A stretch of DNA of 36,709 bases. It comes from JAQVSH01 sp964451605 (GTDB lineage Bacteria > Bacteroidota > Bacteroidia > Bacteroidales > UBA4181). The stretch is taken from NCBI GenBank assembly GCA_964451605.1, contig CAYVJA010000025.1, positions 1 through 36,709 of the forward strand, in the 5' to 3' direction. Position numbers and translations under genes: made by a program. The notes beneath the pieces are model-generated. The model searched no databases and was not told where the DNA came from. It saw nothing but the letters and a program-made list of their open reading frames with translations. Below are positions 23,421 through 32,347 of this stretch, in pieces (position 1 is the first letter of the stretch; each line of letters begins with the position of its first letter).

Positions 23421-26045
23421 ATGAGGGGGAAGAGAGTTCTTGCACAGATACTATTTGCCTCCGGCCTGGCAGTCGGCATGGTAGCCTGTTCGGTCACCGG
23501 CAATACGCTCGAGTCGAGACTCTACCACGCTTTCACCACCCGCTACAACCTCTTCTATAATGCAGGAGAGCTCTATCGGAAAGGAGCGGCAAACCTCGCT
23601 ACCGAAAACAGCGATGATTTCGGCGAGATTCTTCCCATCTTTCCTGAACCCTCTTCCGCTACCCTCTCCACGTTGCAGAAGGAGATGGACATAGCTGTTC
23701 AGAAGCTGCAAACGGCTATCCGGAAACACTCTATCGGGTCGAAACCCCGTATGAAGCCCAAAAGTCTGGCCCAGCAGGATTTCTACAACCAGTCGGAGTT
23801 TAATGCCGCCATCGACAATTGTCGTCTGCTCATGGGCAAAGCGCAGTTTGCCAAAGGCGATTATGCAACGGCTGCTGAGACCTTTTCTTTACTCGTGCGC
23901 ACATCGAAGGGTACCGACTCTTTCTATCCCGGAAAAATCTGGCAGATTCGTGCCATGACGATGCAGGGAAGCCTCACGGATGCAGCCATTCTGGCTTCCG
24001 ATCTGCGAAAAGATCTGCTTTTCCCCAAATATCTTCTCAAATCGTTCGATCTGACAGAGGCCGACCTCAAAATTCGCCAAAAATTGTGGGACGAGGCGGC
24101 TACTCTACTCGGTAAGGCCATTAGCCGGGAGCGAAGCGGTTCGGTCAAGATGCGCTACACCTTTATCCAGGCTCAGCTCCTTGAACGGGCCGGAAAGCCC
24201 GAAGAGGCCGTTGAACGCTATAAAATGGTGGCATCACGGGCATCCGACTATCAGTTGGAACTCAATGCCTGGCTGGGTATTGCATCCGGGACGCCCGATG
24301 GCGAGGGGTTGTCGGAGGTTCGTGCCGATCTCGAGGCTATGCTCACCGATGCCAGAAATCCTGACTACCGCGATCAAATCTATTTTTCGCTTGCCCGTCT
24401 CGGCTTGCGTATGGGCGACTCGCTTGCTTACGAACAGCATCTGCAGCGCTCGTCCGAATCGAGTACCGTGAACCGGGCTCAAAAGGGGCGAAGCTGCCTG
24501 GCACTCGCCTCCATCTACGCGGGGAGGCGGCAATTTCTGAAAGCAGCCGCCTATTACGATACAGCGGTTGTTTCGTTAACCGAAAATCACCCCGATTTTC
24601 AGGCGGTTCGTCTGGAGTCGGTTACCTATAAGGATCTGGCCCGGTTGCTATCCGATATCGCCCGTGAGGATTCACTCGCGGCATGGGCCGAACTTCCTCC
24701 TGCCGAGAGAGAGGCGCGTATTGCCAGTAGGGCTGCCGAACAGGCTTCGGCCGCTGCAAAGGCCGATTCGCTGGCCACAGCTGCCCGTTCGCGACGATCG
24801 GCTTCCACAACCGCAACTTCTACGGTCGGCTCCGGTCAGTGGTACTTTTACAACGAACTAGCCATCAATAGGGGTCGTTCCGACTTTTATGCCCTATGGG
24901 GTACCCGGCCCAACGAAGACAACTGGCGGGTACGAAACCGTTCTTCTGCCCTATCCGGTGGCACAGGGGCCGTTGTCGATCCCGCATCGGCATCGTCGGC
25001 TGCCTCTTCTAATCTGCTGCCGGAAATGAACGATTCGCTACGGAAAATCTCTATTGAGCGCAGAGCCCGCCTCTATTACGAGGCTGCCTTCCTGTTACGG
25101 CAACGACTCAACGATTCACGGTCGTCCGATTCGCTGCTTACCCTTATGAACGAACGCTTTCCAGGTAACGAGAACGAATTGAATGTCTGGTATCAGCTCA
25201 TGAAGAGTGCATCGACCTCTCGTCCCGAACTGGCAGCGCAATATGCCTCGCGCATTGTGGCAAACTATCCGGAATCGTTAATTGCCAAAACCATAACCAA
25301 TCCCACGTTTGTGGAGGCTCAACAGAAAGCCCTTGACGAGGCAGCCCGGCTCTATGAAGAGATCTTCGGGTTATGGAAAAACAACGACTTTGAAGCCGCA
25401 GTTGCCCTTGCCGACCGGACAGCTGCCCGGTTTCCCGAAAGCGATCTTCTTCCCCGGATTATGTTTGTAAGGGCATTGTCGCTGGGAGGTATCCGGGGGC
25501 GTGCTGCCATGCGCGAAGAGTTGGTGAATCTCTCCACCACCTTTCGCAGCAGTGAGATTCTCTACGATATTTCCGATGCCATCGCGATTCTGGATCAGGT
25601 AGAAGCCGCGGCGCTGGCACAACCCAAAAGCGAAGAGAGAGCCTATCGGTATGAGCCGGGCGACAGTCTTTCGCTGGTATGGCTTCTCGATACCCCTGAA
25701 GAGATCAACCAGTTACAGTTCGACCTGGTCAGTTTTGCCATGGGAGTAGAGGCAGTGGCCGATATGATTCCCCTTCAGAGACGTATGGGCAGTTATATGG
25801 CTCTCATCTACCCGCCTGTTAAGGCCATCGATGCTTTCCGTTTTTACAAGGGGTTTTTCGGGTCGCCACTCTCAACAGCTCATGTCTCTTCACAAAAGAC
25901 GCTTCTCTTTCTGATCAACGAAACCGATCTGCAACGACTCACTAACCGGCTCGATTTCGAGAACTATATGGAGATGTTCAACCGCGAGTATCTTCCCCTG
26001 GTTCCCGAATCGCCCCAACCCGATCTCTCCGATGACACAGAATAG
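23421..26045 (+). CDS. porW: T9SS outer-membrane lipoprotein PorW (SprE family)
   Basis: An 874-residue TPR-containing lipoprotein. The signal peptide ends in lipobox GMVAC with Cys23 as the lipidated residue. The segment YHAFTTRYNLFYNAGELYRKG just after it is the hallmark start of the SprE/PorW family, and helical TPR-like repeats follow (for example NQSEFNAAIDNCRLLMGKAQFAKGDYATAAETF). An Ala/Ser/Arg-rich linker lies at about residues 418-475. PorW is required for T9SS and is known to bind the PorK/N ring in Porphyromonas. I start at ATG 23421; an in-frame GTG two codons earlier would also serve. Its stop overlaps the porX start by 14 bases. Confidence 0.9.
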   Translation: MRGKRVLAQILFASGLAVGMVACSVTGNTLESRLYHAFTTRYNLFYNAGELYRKGAANLATENSDDFGEILPIFPEPSSATLSTLQKEMDIAVQKLQTAIRKHSIGSKPRMKPKSLAQQDFYNQSEFNAAIDNCRLLMGKAQFAKGDYATAAETFSLLVRTSKGTDSFYPGKIWQIRAMTMQGSLTDAAILASDLRKDLLFPKYLLKSFDLTEADLKIRQKLWDEAATLLGKAISRERSGSVKMRYTFIQAQLLERAGKPEEAVERYKMVASRASDYQLELNAWLGIASGTPDGEGLSEVRADLEAMLTDARNPDYRDQIYFSLARLGLRMGDSLAYEQHLQRSSESSTVNRAQKGRSCLALASIYAGRRQFLKAAAYYDTAVVSLTENHPDFQAVRLESVTYKDLARLLSDIAREDSLAAWAELPPAEREARIASRAAEQASAAAKADSLATAARSRRSASTTATSTVGSGQWYFYNELAINRGRSDFYALWGTRPNEDNWRVRNRSSALSGGTGAVVDPASASSAASSNLLPEMNDSLRKISIERRARLYYEAAFLLRQRLNDSRSSDSLLTLMNERFPGNENELNVWYQLMKSASTSRPELAAQYASRIVANYPESLIAKTITNPTFVEAQQKALDEAARLYEEIFGLWKNNDFEAAVALADRTAARFPESDLLPRIMFVRALSLGGIRGRAAMREELVNLSTTFRSSEILYDISDAIAILDQVEAAALAQPKSEERAYRYEPGDSLSLVWLLDTPEEINQLQFDLVSFAMGVEAVADMIPLQRRMGSYMALIYPPVKAIDAFRFYKGFFGSPLSTAHVSSQKTLLFLINETDLQRLTNRLDFENYMEMFNREYLPLVPESPQPDLSDDTE

Positions 26046-27609
26046 CCCCACAGAAACCCTTATTTTATGGGCCGACGACGAGATTGATCTGTTGGGACTT
26101 CATGTGAAGTTTCTCACGGAGAAGGGGTATAAAGTAATAACGGTAACCAACGGGCAAGATCTTCTGGAGGTGCTCCGTGTGCAGAGTGTCGATATTATTC
26201 TTCTCGACGAAAACATGCCGGGTCTTAGCGGGCTGGAGACCCTCTCACAGATAAAACGGCTGGCCTCGCAGATACCGGTAGTGATGATTACCCGTAATGA
26301 GGCAGAGGATATTATGGAGGAGGCCATTGGTGCCCAAATTTCCGATTATCTGATTAAGCCGGTTCATCCCAACCAGATACTTCTGGCCATAAAGAAGAAT
26401 ATCGACAAATCACGTCTGGTGAGCCGGAAAAGCATCTCTGATTTCAGACAGGAGTTTAGCGGCCTGGCCGGGTCAATGTCGGCAGCCGGAAGTTTCTCCG
26501 AATGGGAAGAGATCTACCGGAAACTCATCTTTTGGGATCTTGATCTCCATGCCTTGGAAGAGAAGGAGATGTACCAGATTCTTCAGGAGCAGCTGCATCT
26601 GGCCAATCAGCAGTTTTCGCGTTTTATTCGGCAGAATTATGTCGATTGGTTTGGTAAAACCGCTTCGCAACAACCGTTGCTTTCGCATGATGTATTCCGT
26701 ACGCTCCTCTTCCCGCTGTTGGGGAAAGGCAGGAAGGTGGTTGTGCTTCTCATGGATAATTTCCGTTACGACCAGTGGCTTACCGTACTTCCCCTCTTTT
26801 CCGGCCGGTTCAGGGTCGAAAAAGATGCGCTCTTCTGTTCTATCCTTCCCACCGTAACCCAATATGCCCGAAATGCCCTCTTTTCGGGTCTGATGCCTGC
26901 CGAGATTGTGCGCAGCTATCCTGAGTATTGGATAGAGGAGAGTTCGGACGAAGAGAGCCACAACATGTTCGAACATCAACTGCTTCAAAAACAGATGGAG
27001 CGGCTGGGGCTTCAATACAAAACCGGCTATGAAAAGATTACGCTCAGCAAGTTGGGTCGGAAAATTGCCGAAAATTGGGCCAACTACCGAAGCAACGATC
27101 TCACAGTGATTGTCTGTAACTTCTCCGATCAGGTTTCGCATTCGCGTACCGAAGTGGAGATGCTTCGCGAACTCACATCCGATGAGGCAGCTTACCGCTC
27201 GCTTACGCGCTCATGGTTCGAACACTCCCCCTTGATGGAGCTGGTCAGAAATCTGGCGCGCGAGAATGTGACCCTGGTTGTTACCACCGACCACGGCTCG
27301 GTAAGAGTAGAGAGGCCCGAAAAGGTAATTGGTGACCGGCTCACCTCTACCAATCTCCGGTTTAAAGAGGGGCGGAACCTGAACTACAATCCCAAATCGG
27401 TGTTCGAAGTGAGAACACCCGAAAAAATAGGACTGCCCAGGAAAAATCTCAGTTCTTCCTATATTTTTGCCCTGGCGAACGACTATTTTGTCTATCCCAA
27501 GAATTACAACCAATTTGTTGTACACTTCAAAGATACCTTCCAGCATGGCGGGGTGTCGATGGAGGAGATGATGGTTCCCTTTGTTGTTTTGTCGCCTGTT
27601 CAGAGCTAA
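26032..27609 (+). CDS. porX: T9SS response regulator PorX (receiver plus PglZ domain)
   Basis: A 525-residue protein. Residues 9-125 are a CheY-like receiver with the acidic pair Asp15/Asp16, phospho-acceptor Asp59 (ILLDENMPG), Thr87 and Lys109. The rest is a PglZ domain of the alkaline-phosphatase superfamily, with metal and catalytic motifs LLMDNFRYDQW, PTVTQYARNALFSG (Thr274/Thr276), VVTTDHGSVRVERP and the late QHGGVSMEEMMVPF. In Porphyromonas gingivalis PorX is phosphorylated through PorY, controls T9SS genes with the sigma factor SigP, and its PglZ domain is a zinc phosphodiesterase. No PorY kinase gene is in this window. It begins inside the end of porW and is followed 10 bases later by tsaE. 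Confidence 0.95.
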   Translation: MTQNSPTETLILWADDEIDLLGLHVKFLTEKGYKVITVTNGQDLLEVLRVQSVDIILLDENMPGLSGLETLSQIKRLASQIPVVMITRNEAEDIMEEAIGAQISDYLIKPVHPNQILLAIKKNIDKSRLVSRKSISDFRQEFSGLAGSMSAAGSFSEWEEIYRKLIFWDLDLHALEEKEMYQILQEQLHLANQQFSRFIRQNYVDWFGKTASQQPLLSHDVFRTLLFPLLGKGRKVVVLLMDNFRYDQWLTVLPLFSGRFRVEKDALFCSILPTVTQYARNALFSGLMPAEIVRSYPEYWIEESSDEESHNMFEHQLLQKQMERLGLQYKTGYEKITLSKLGRKIAENWANYRSNDLTVIVCNFSDQVSHSRTEVEMLRELTSDEAAYRSLTRSWFEHSPLMELVRNLARENVTLVVTTDHGSVRVERPEKVIGDRLTSTNLRFKEGRNLNYNPKSVFEVRTPEKIGLPRKNLSSSYIFALANDYFVYPKNYNQFVVHFKDTFQHGGVSMEEMMVPFVVLSPVQS

Positions 27610-27619
27610 AACCGTACCT

Positions 27620-28039
27620 ATGGATCTACACATTGCTTCGCTTCAGGATCTAAAGAGAGTAGCCGTCCGTTTTCTTCAAGTCACCGGCGACTGTCGCCAT
27701 TTCGCGTTTTATGGCGCCATGGGGGCGGGGAAAACCACCTTTATTAAGGCTCTTTGTGCTGAATTGGGGGTAACCGATCCGGTCACCAGTCCTACCTTTG
27801 CCATAGTGAATGCCTACCGTACTCCGATTCACGGTTGGGTCTATCACTTCGATTTCTACCGTCTCGAAAATCCTTCCGATGCCTTCGACTTTGGCGGTGA
27901 GGAGTATTTCGAAAGCCCCTATTATTGCTTTGTTGAGTGGCCCGAGCGTGGGGAGGTGATTCTGCCCGATTCGGTATGCCGCGTTTACATCACAGAACAG
28001 CCCGACGGATCGAGGCTCGTCAGCCTCCCCTCTCTCTAA
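27620..28039 (+). CDS. tsaE: tRNA threonylcarbamoyladenosine biosynthesis ATPase TsaE
   Basis: A 139-residue ATPase that works with TsaB and TsaD to place t6A at position 37 of tRNAs reading ANN codons. It carries Walker A YGAMGAGKTTF, the TSPTFAIVNAY switch, HFDFYRLE and the closing FVEWPERG. I use the ATG at 27620 because it gives the usual short N-terminus; the in-frame start at 27581 would overlap porX and add 13 unrelated residues. The gene is tightly packed between porX (10-base gap) and the alanine-dehydrogenase-like gene (12-base gap). Confidence 0.96.
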   Translation: MDLHIASLQDLKRVAVRFLQVTGDCRHFAFYGAMGAGKTTFIKALCAELGVTDPVTSPTFAIVNAYRTPIHGWVYHFDFYRLENPSDAFDFGGEEYFESPYYCFVEWPERGEVILPDSVCRVYITEQPDGSRLVSLPSL

Positions 28040-28051
28040 CACTACCCGATT

Positions 28052-29266
28052 ATGAGCGACCGATCCTCTATTTCACTAACCTACCTGCGACAATACTTTT
28101 CTACCCAGGAGGAGACTCTCGAAGCGGAGCCGCGTACTGCTAAACCGATTCTGGCTCTTTTGCAGGAAAAAGATGCCATGGAAAAACGCATCCTCCTCAC
28201 ACCCGAGGCAGTGGGAGTATTGGCTCGTGCCGGTTTTAGAATCTGGGTGGAGTCGGGTGCCGGCTCCGGAGCGCAATATGCCGATGTGGACTATTCTGAG
28301 CACGGGGCCGAAATTGTCGATACCCAAAAGGCCTATTCTCAGGCAGATTTTCTGCTCAAGATTCAGCCTCCGCTTCCCGAAGAGGCCGAAATGATGCGAG
28401 GCCACCAGGTGCTCTTCTCGTATCTGTTTCAACGCAATCACAGTCTCGATTTTGTAAAGGTTCTCCAAAGCCGGAAAATCACCGCCTTTGCCCTTGAGTA
28501 TATGGCCGACAGAAACGGCCTGCTTTCCGTGGTAAGGGTGATTCGCGAAATTGAGGGGATGGCCTCGGTTCAGATTGCAGCCGAGTATCTGAGCAACACC
28601 GCGGGCGGAAAAGGAATTCTGTTGGGCGGCATTTCGGGTATTACCCCGTGCGAAGTGGTCATTCTGGGTGCCGGAACAGCCGGTGAAGCTGCAGCACGGG
28701 CTGCCATGGGGCTTGGTGCTTTTGTGAAGGTTCTTGACGACGATATTCTCCGTCTCGAACAGCTCCAGAACCATCTCGGTACCCGTATGTACACCTCTAT
28801 TCTTCATCCGCAGGTGCTTGATCGCGCCCTCCATTCGGCCGATGTGGTGATTGTTGCGCTCGACCAGGATGTCTCCGATCTCCATTTTCGCATTACCTGC
28901 GAAATGGTATCACGGATGAAAAGAGGTTCGGTGATCGTCGATCTGGGAGTTGGACAATCCAGCTCAATTGAGACTGCCAGCTGTTGTTCGGCCGAACATC
29001 CGGTGGGTACTCATCAGGGGGTAATCCACTACTGTGTACCCTATATTGCCTCGCGGGTGGCCCGCACCTCCTCGATTGCCCTGAGTAATGTGATGGTACA
29101 CGTTTGTCACGAGATGCTGACTGTCGGGGTTATGCCCCGGCTTCGCGCCGATTCCGGATTGCGGCAGGGAGTGTACCTCCTGAACGGGATTCTCACCCAC
29201 TCCGGGCTGGCCGAACACCTTGGCCTTCCCTTCCGCGATATTCATCTTTTGATGGCCGCCTTTTAA
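28052..29266 (+). CDS. Alanine dehydrogenase/transhydrogenase-family protein with altered active site
   Basis: A 404-residue protein of the alanine dehydrogenase/PntA-N fold. It has a short extra N-terminal helix (residues 1-30), a substrate-side domain (PEAVGVLARAGFRIWVESGAG) and an NAD(P) Rossmann motif (VVILGAGTAGEAAARAA). By my alignment from memory with Mycobacterium tuberculosis Ald, the substrate Lys is kept (Lys103 in LLKIQPP), but the catalytic His is Phe126 (LFSYLFQR rather than LFTFLHLA) and the catalytic Asp is Gly301 (VDLGVGQSS rather than VDIAIDQGG). A related Bacteroidota group next to tsaE appears to lack the His as well, but I expect it to keep the Asp. So NAD(P) binding is likely, alanine dehydrogenation doubtful. 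It is last in the mrp run. Confidence 0.85.
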   Translation: MSDRSSISLTYLRQYFSTQEETLEAEPRTAKPILALLQEKDAMEKRILLTPEAVGVLARAGFRIWVESGAGSGAQYADVDYSEHGAEIVDTQKAYSQADFLLKIQPPLPEEAEMMRGHQVLFSYLFQRNHSLDFVKVLQSRKITAFALEYMADRNGLLSVVRVIREIEGMASVQIAAEYLSNTAGGKGILLGGISGITPCEVVILGAGTAGEAAARAAMGLGAFVKVLDDDILRLEQLQNHLGTRMYTSILHPQVLDRALHSADVVIVALDQDVSDLHFRITCEMVSRMKRGSVIVDLGVGQSSSIETASCCSAEHPVGTHQGVIHYCVPYIASRVARTSSIALSNVMVHVCHEMLTVGVMPRLRADSGLRQGVYLLNGILTHSGLAEHLGLPFRDIHLLMAAF

Positions 29267-29286
29267 GAGATTCGGGACGATTCTTG

Positions 29287-29294
29287 TAACTTTG
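29287..29294 (+). promoter_or_regulatory. Probable -7 promoter element of cysS-ispG
   Basis: TAACTTTG is a full TAnnTTTG match, 20 bases before the cysS ATG. The -33 region is weak (TTAA at about the right distance). It suggests that cysS, ispG and the iminopeptidase gene can be transcribed separately from the mrp run. Confidence 0.55.
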
Positions 29295-29314
29295 CCCGGA
29301 AAAACCGATAAACC

Positions 29315-30787
29315 ATGGAGACGCATCTCATCCTATACAACTCTCTGACCCGCAAAAAAGAGCCGTTCGAACCCATTCACCCGCCCCATGTCGGGCTCTA
29401 TGTGTGCGGCCCCACTGTTTATGGCGACGCTCATCTGGGTCATGCCCGTCCCGCAATTACCTTCGATATCCTCTTCCGTTACCTTCGTCATCTGGGTTAC
29501 AAGGTTCGTTATGTACGCAATATTACCGATGTGGGCCACCTTGAGAATGATGCCGATTCGGGCGAAGACAAAATCGCCAAGAAGGCCCGGCTCGAACAAC
29601 TCGAACCCATGGAGGTGGTTCAATTCTACACTACCCGGTATCATCAGTCTATGGAAGCCCTGAATGTGCTGCCTCCCAGTATTGAGCCGAGGGCGTCAGG
29701 GCATATAATTGAACAACAGCAACTTATTGAGAAGATCCTGAAAGCCGGGTTTGCTTACGAGAGCAATGGTTCGGTCTATTTCGACCTGCCTAAATATGCC
29801 TCGAAGTACCCCTACGGTGAGCTGTCGGGCCGGCTTCTCGACGACCAGGTGTCCAACTCCCGCACCCTCGACGGGCAGGAGGAGAAAAGGAATCCGCTCG
29901 ATTTCGCCCTTTGGAAAAAGGCTTCGCCCGAACACATTATGCGTTGGCCTTCGCCGTGGAGCGACGGATTTCCCGGATGGCATCTGGAGTGCTCGGCCAT
30001 GAGTACCCGCTACCTTGGCGAAACCTTCGATATTCACGGAGGGGGAATGGACCTGCTCTTCCCGCACCATGAGTGCGAAATTGCCCAATCGACCGCTGCA
30101 CAGGGGCAACCATCGGTGAAAACCTGGATGCACAACAACATGATTACCATCAATGGGCAGAAGATGGGAAAATCGCTCGGCAATTTCATCACCCTCGACG
30201 AGCTCTTCACGGGGAGCCATGCCTTGCTCGAAAAGGGCTATTCGCCCATGGCTATCCGCTTCTTTATTCTGCAGGCACACTACCGCAGCACCCTCGATTT
30301 TTCGAACGAGGCGCTTCAGGCCTCCGAAAAGGGGTATCAGCGTTTGATGGCCGGTCTGGAGTTGCTCGGCAAAATCCGCCCCGTTGCCGGCGGTACGCTC
30401 AATCCTTCCGAACTTGAGGCTGCCTGTGCCGATGCCATGAACGACGACCTGAACACCCCTATGGTGATTGCTCATCTGTTCGATGGCCTAAAGATGATCC
30501 ATCAGGCCTACGAAGCCAAAGAGGGCTTTTCCGAAGAGAATCTGGAACGCATGCGCCGATTGTACCGGAGCTATCTTTCCGATCTGCTCGGGTTGCAGGA
30601 ACCGTCGGTTGCGGAAGAGCACCACGAGGCACTGCTCAATTACCTGATCCAATTTGTGTGCGACCTTCGCCTGGAGGCCAAAGCGGCCAAAGATTACGCC
30701 GCTTCCGATCGCATCAGAAACAAACTGTCTGAGTTGGGCGTTGAGATCAGAGACAAAAAAGATGGCTGCGACTGGACCATTAAATAG
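29315..30787 (+). CDS. cysS: Cysteinyl-tRNA synthetase
   Basis: A 490-residue class I synthetase that charges tRNA-Cys. It has the zinc-site Cys in YVCGPTVYG, the HIGH-type motif HLGH (residues 40-43), WHLECSAMS and HHECEIAQ for the other zinc ligands, and KMGKS (283-287) as the KMSKS loop. The C-terminal DALR-type helical domain is complete. Its last 26 bases overlap the start of ispG, so translation of the two is probably coupled. Identity is certain. Confidence 0.98.
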   Translation: METHLILYNSLTRKKEPFEPIHPPHVGLYVCGPTVYGDAHLGHARPAITFDILFRYLRHLGYKVRYVRNITDVGHLENDADSGEDKIAKKARLEQLEPMEVVQFYTTRYHQSMEALNVLPPSIEPRASGHIIEQQQLIEKILKAGFAYESNGSVYFDLPKYASKYPYGELSGRLLDDQVSNSRTLDGQEEKRNPLDFALWKKASPEHIMRWPSPWSDGFPGWHLECSAMSTRYLGETFDIHGGGMDLLFPHHECEIAQSTAAQGQPSVKTWMHNNMITINGQKMGKSLGNFITLDELFTGSHALLEKGYSPMAIRFFILQAHYRSTLDFSNEALQASEKGYQRLMAGLELLGKIRPVAGGTLNPSELEAACADAMNDDLNTPMVIAHLFDGLKMIHQAYEAKEGFSEENLERMRRLYRSYLSDLLGLQEPSVAEEHHEALLNYLIQFVCDLRLEAKAAKDYAASDRIRNKLSELGVEIRDKKDGCDWTIK

Positions 30788-32321
30788 AGAGCATCTCTTT
30801 TTGCAAAGACGATGGGCACGAGAGGTAAGGATTGGCGATACGCCTCTCGGAGCGGGTCATCCTGTGCGGGTGCAGTCTATGACCAACACTGATACCTCCG
30901 ATGTGCGGGCCACCCTGGAGCAATCTATCCGCCTCGTCGAGGCCGGATGCGAATATGTACGGGTTACGGTGCCTTCGTTACGTGAAATCGAGAGCCTCAG
31001 GGCGCTGAAAAAAGGGCTTCGGGAGGCGGGATTCTCCACACCGCTGATTGCCGATGTGCACTTTAATCCCAAAGTGGCCGAAGAGGCTGCCCGCATAGTG
31101 GAAAAGGTTCGGATCAATCCCGGTAACTATACCGACGGTTCAGACCCTGCCCACGAACTCGAAAGGATAAGAGTACGGCTCTTGCCCCTGATTGCCATAT
31201 GTCGTGAATATGGCACAGCCATCAGGGTAGGCACCAACCATGGATCGCTCAGCGAACGGATTATGCACCTTTACGGTGATACACCGCAGGGTATGGCCGA
31301 ATCGGCCATGGAGTTTGTCCGAATTTTCCATGCAGAAGGATTTCATCAACTGGTTCTCTCCATGAAGGCCAGTCATACAGGAATTATGATGGCCTCCACG
31401 CGTCTTCTGGTGCAAATGCTTTCTGCCGAACAGATGGACTACCCTATACACCTGGGTGTTACCGAAGCGGGTGCGGGTGAAGACGGCCGGATCCGTTCGG
31501 CTGTAGGTATCGGAGCCCTTTTACAGGAAGGGGTAGGAGATACCATTCGTGTTTCGCTTACCGGTCCTCCCGAAGAGGAGATTCCCGTTGCAAAAACCCT
31601 GGTTGCCTATGCATCCCGGTCGCTCTCACTTCCCGCCCCGTCTTCGCCCCTGCGGGTGGTTCGCCGGGAGATTTCCGATATAGAAGAGAAACATCTTTTC
31701 TGGCGAAAAGAGGGTTTTCGTGCTCCCGGAGGAGCAGCGGGTTTGGTTGATTGGGCCGAAAACCTGCCTGTTTCGGAAGTTACCCGCGTTTTACGGGAGG
31801 CCCGTTCGGAAAAGCCGGGATTACCTCTGGTGGTAAAGAGGGGATACAGCGGAGCGTCTTTGTCTGATTTTCAGTGTAAAGCATCCTTCGATCTCGGCTC
31901 ACTTCTTTCGGAAGGGGTGGTCGACGGGCTATGGCTCTTCGATACCGATAGTCGGCTGACCCCTGAAGCGGTTGCCGACACTACCCTCAATATTCTGCAG
32001 GCCTGTCGTCTCCGGATGAGCCGGACCGAATATATCTCCTGCCCCTCCTGTGGAAGGACCCTTTTCGATATCGCCCTGGCTGCCGAACAGATTCGTTCGG
32101 AAACCGGACATCTGAAAGGGGTAAAAATCGCCATCATGGGGTGTATTGTTAACGGTTTGGGCGAGATGGCCGATGCCGACTACGGATATGTGGGTGCCGG
32201 TCGCGGTAAAATATCGCTCTATAAAGGCAAAACGCTGGTGAAACGTAATATGCCCCAGGAAGAGGCTGTTGCGGCGCTGGTTGCCTTACTCAAAGAGAAC
32301 GACGACTGGAGAGATCCCTGA
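30762..32321 (+). CDS. ispG: (E)-4-hydroxy-3-methylbut-2-enyl-diphosphate synthase IspG
   Basis: A 519-residue Fe-S enzyme of the MEP isoprenoid pathway, converting MEcPP to HMBPP. The TIM barrel begins with VRIGDTPLGAGHPVRVQSMTN-type sequence (about residues 20-40), and the C-terminal cluster domain has Cys427 and Cys430 (CPSC), Cys461 (MGCIVNG) and Glu468 as the [4Fe-4S] ligands. Between them is an additional region of about 140 residues, as in the long (three-domain) IspG of plants and Bacteroidota. That group is usually around 600 residues as I recall, so this one looks shortened. I start at the ATG at 30762 within the end of cysS; the longer in-frame extension reads cysS out of frame. 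Confidence 0.94.
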   Translation: MAATGPLNREHLFLQRRWAREVRIGDTPLGAGHPVRVQSMTNTDTSDVRATLEQSIRLVEAGCEYVRVTVPSLREIESLRALKKGLREAGFSTPLIADVHFNPKVAEEAARIVEKVRINPGNYTDGSDPAHELERIRVRLLPLIAICREYGTAIRVGTNHGSLSERIMHLYGDTPQGMAESAMEFVRIFHAEGFHQLVLSMKASHTGIMMASTRLLVQMLSAEQMDYPIHLGVTEAGAGEDGRIRSAVGIGALLQEGVGDTIRVSLTGPPEEEIPVAKTLVAYASRSLSLPAPSSPLRVVRREISDIEEKHLFWRKEGFRAPGGAAGLVDWAENLPVSEVTRVLREARSEKPGLPLVVKRGYSGASLSDFQCKASFDLGSLLSEGVVDGLWLFDTDSRLTPEAVADTTLNILQACRLRMSRTEYISCPSCGRTLFDIALAAEQIRSETGHLKGVKIAIMGCIVNGLGEMADADYGYVGAGRGKISLYKGKTLVKRNMPQEEAVAALVALLKENDDWRDP

Positions 32322-32347
32322 ACTAATCACACGTAATACTACCGGCC

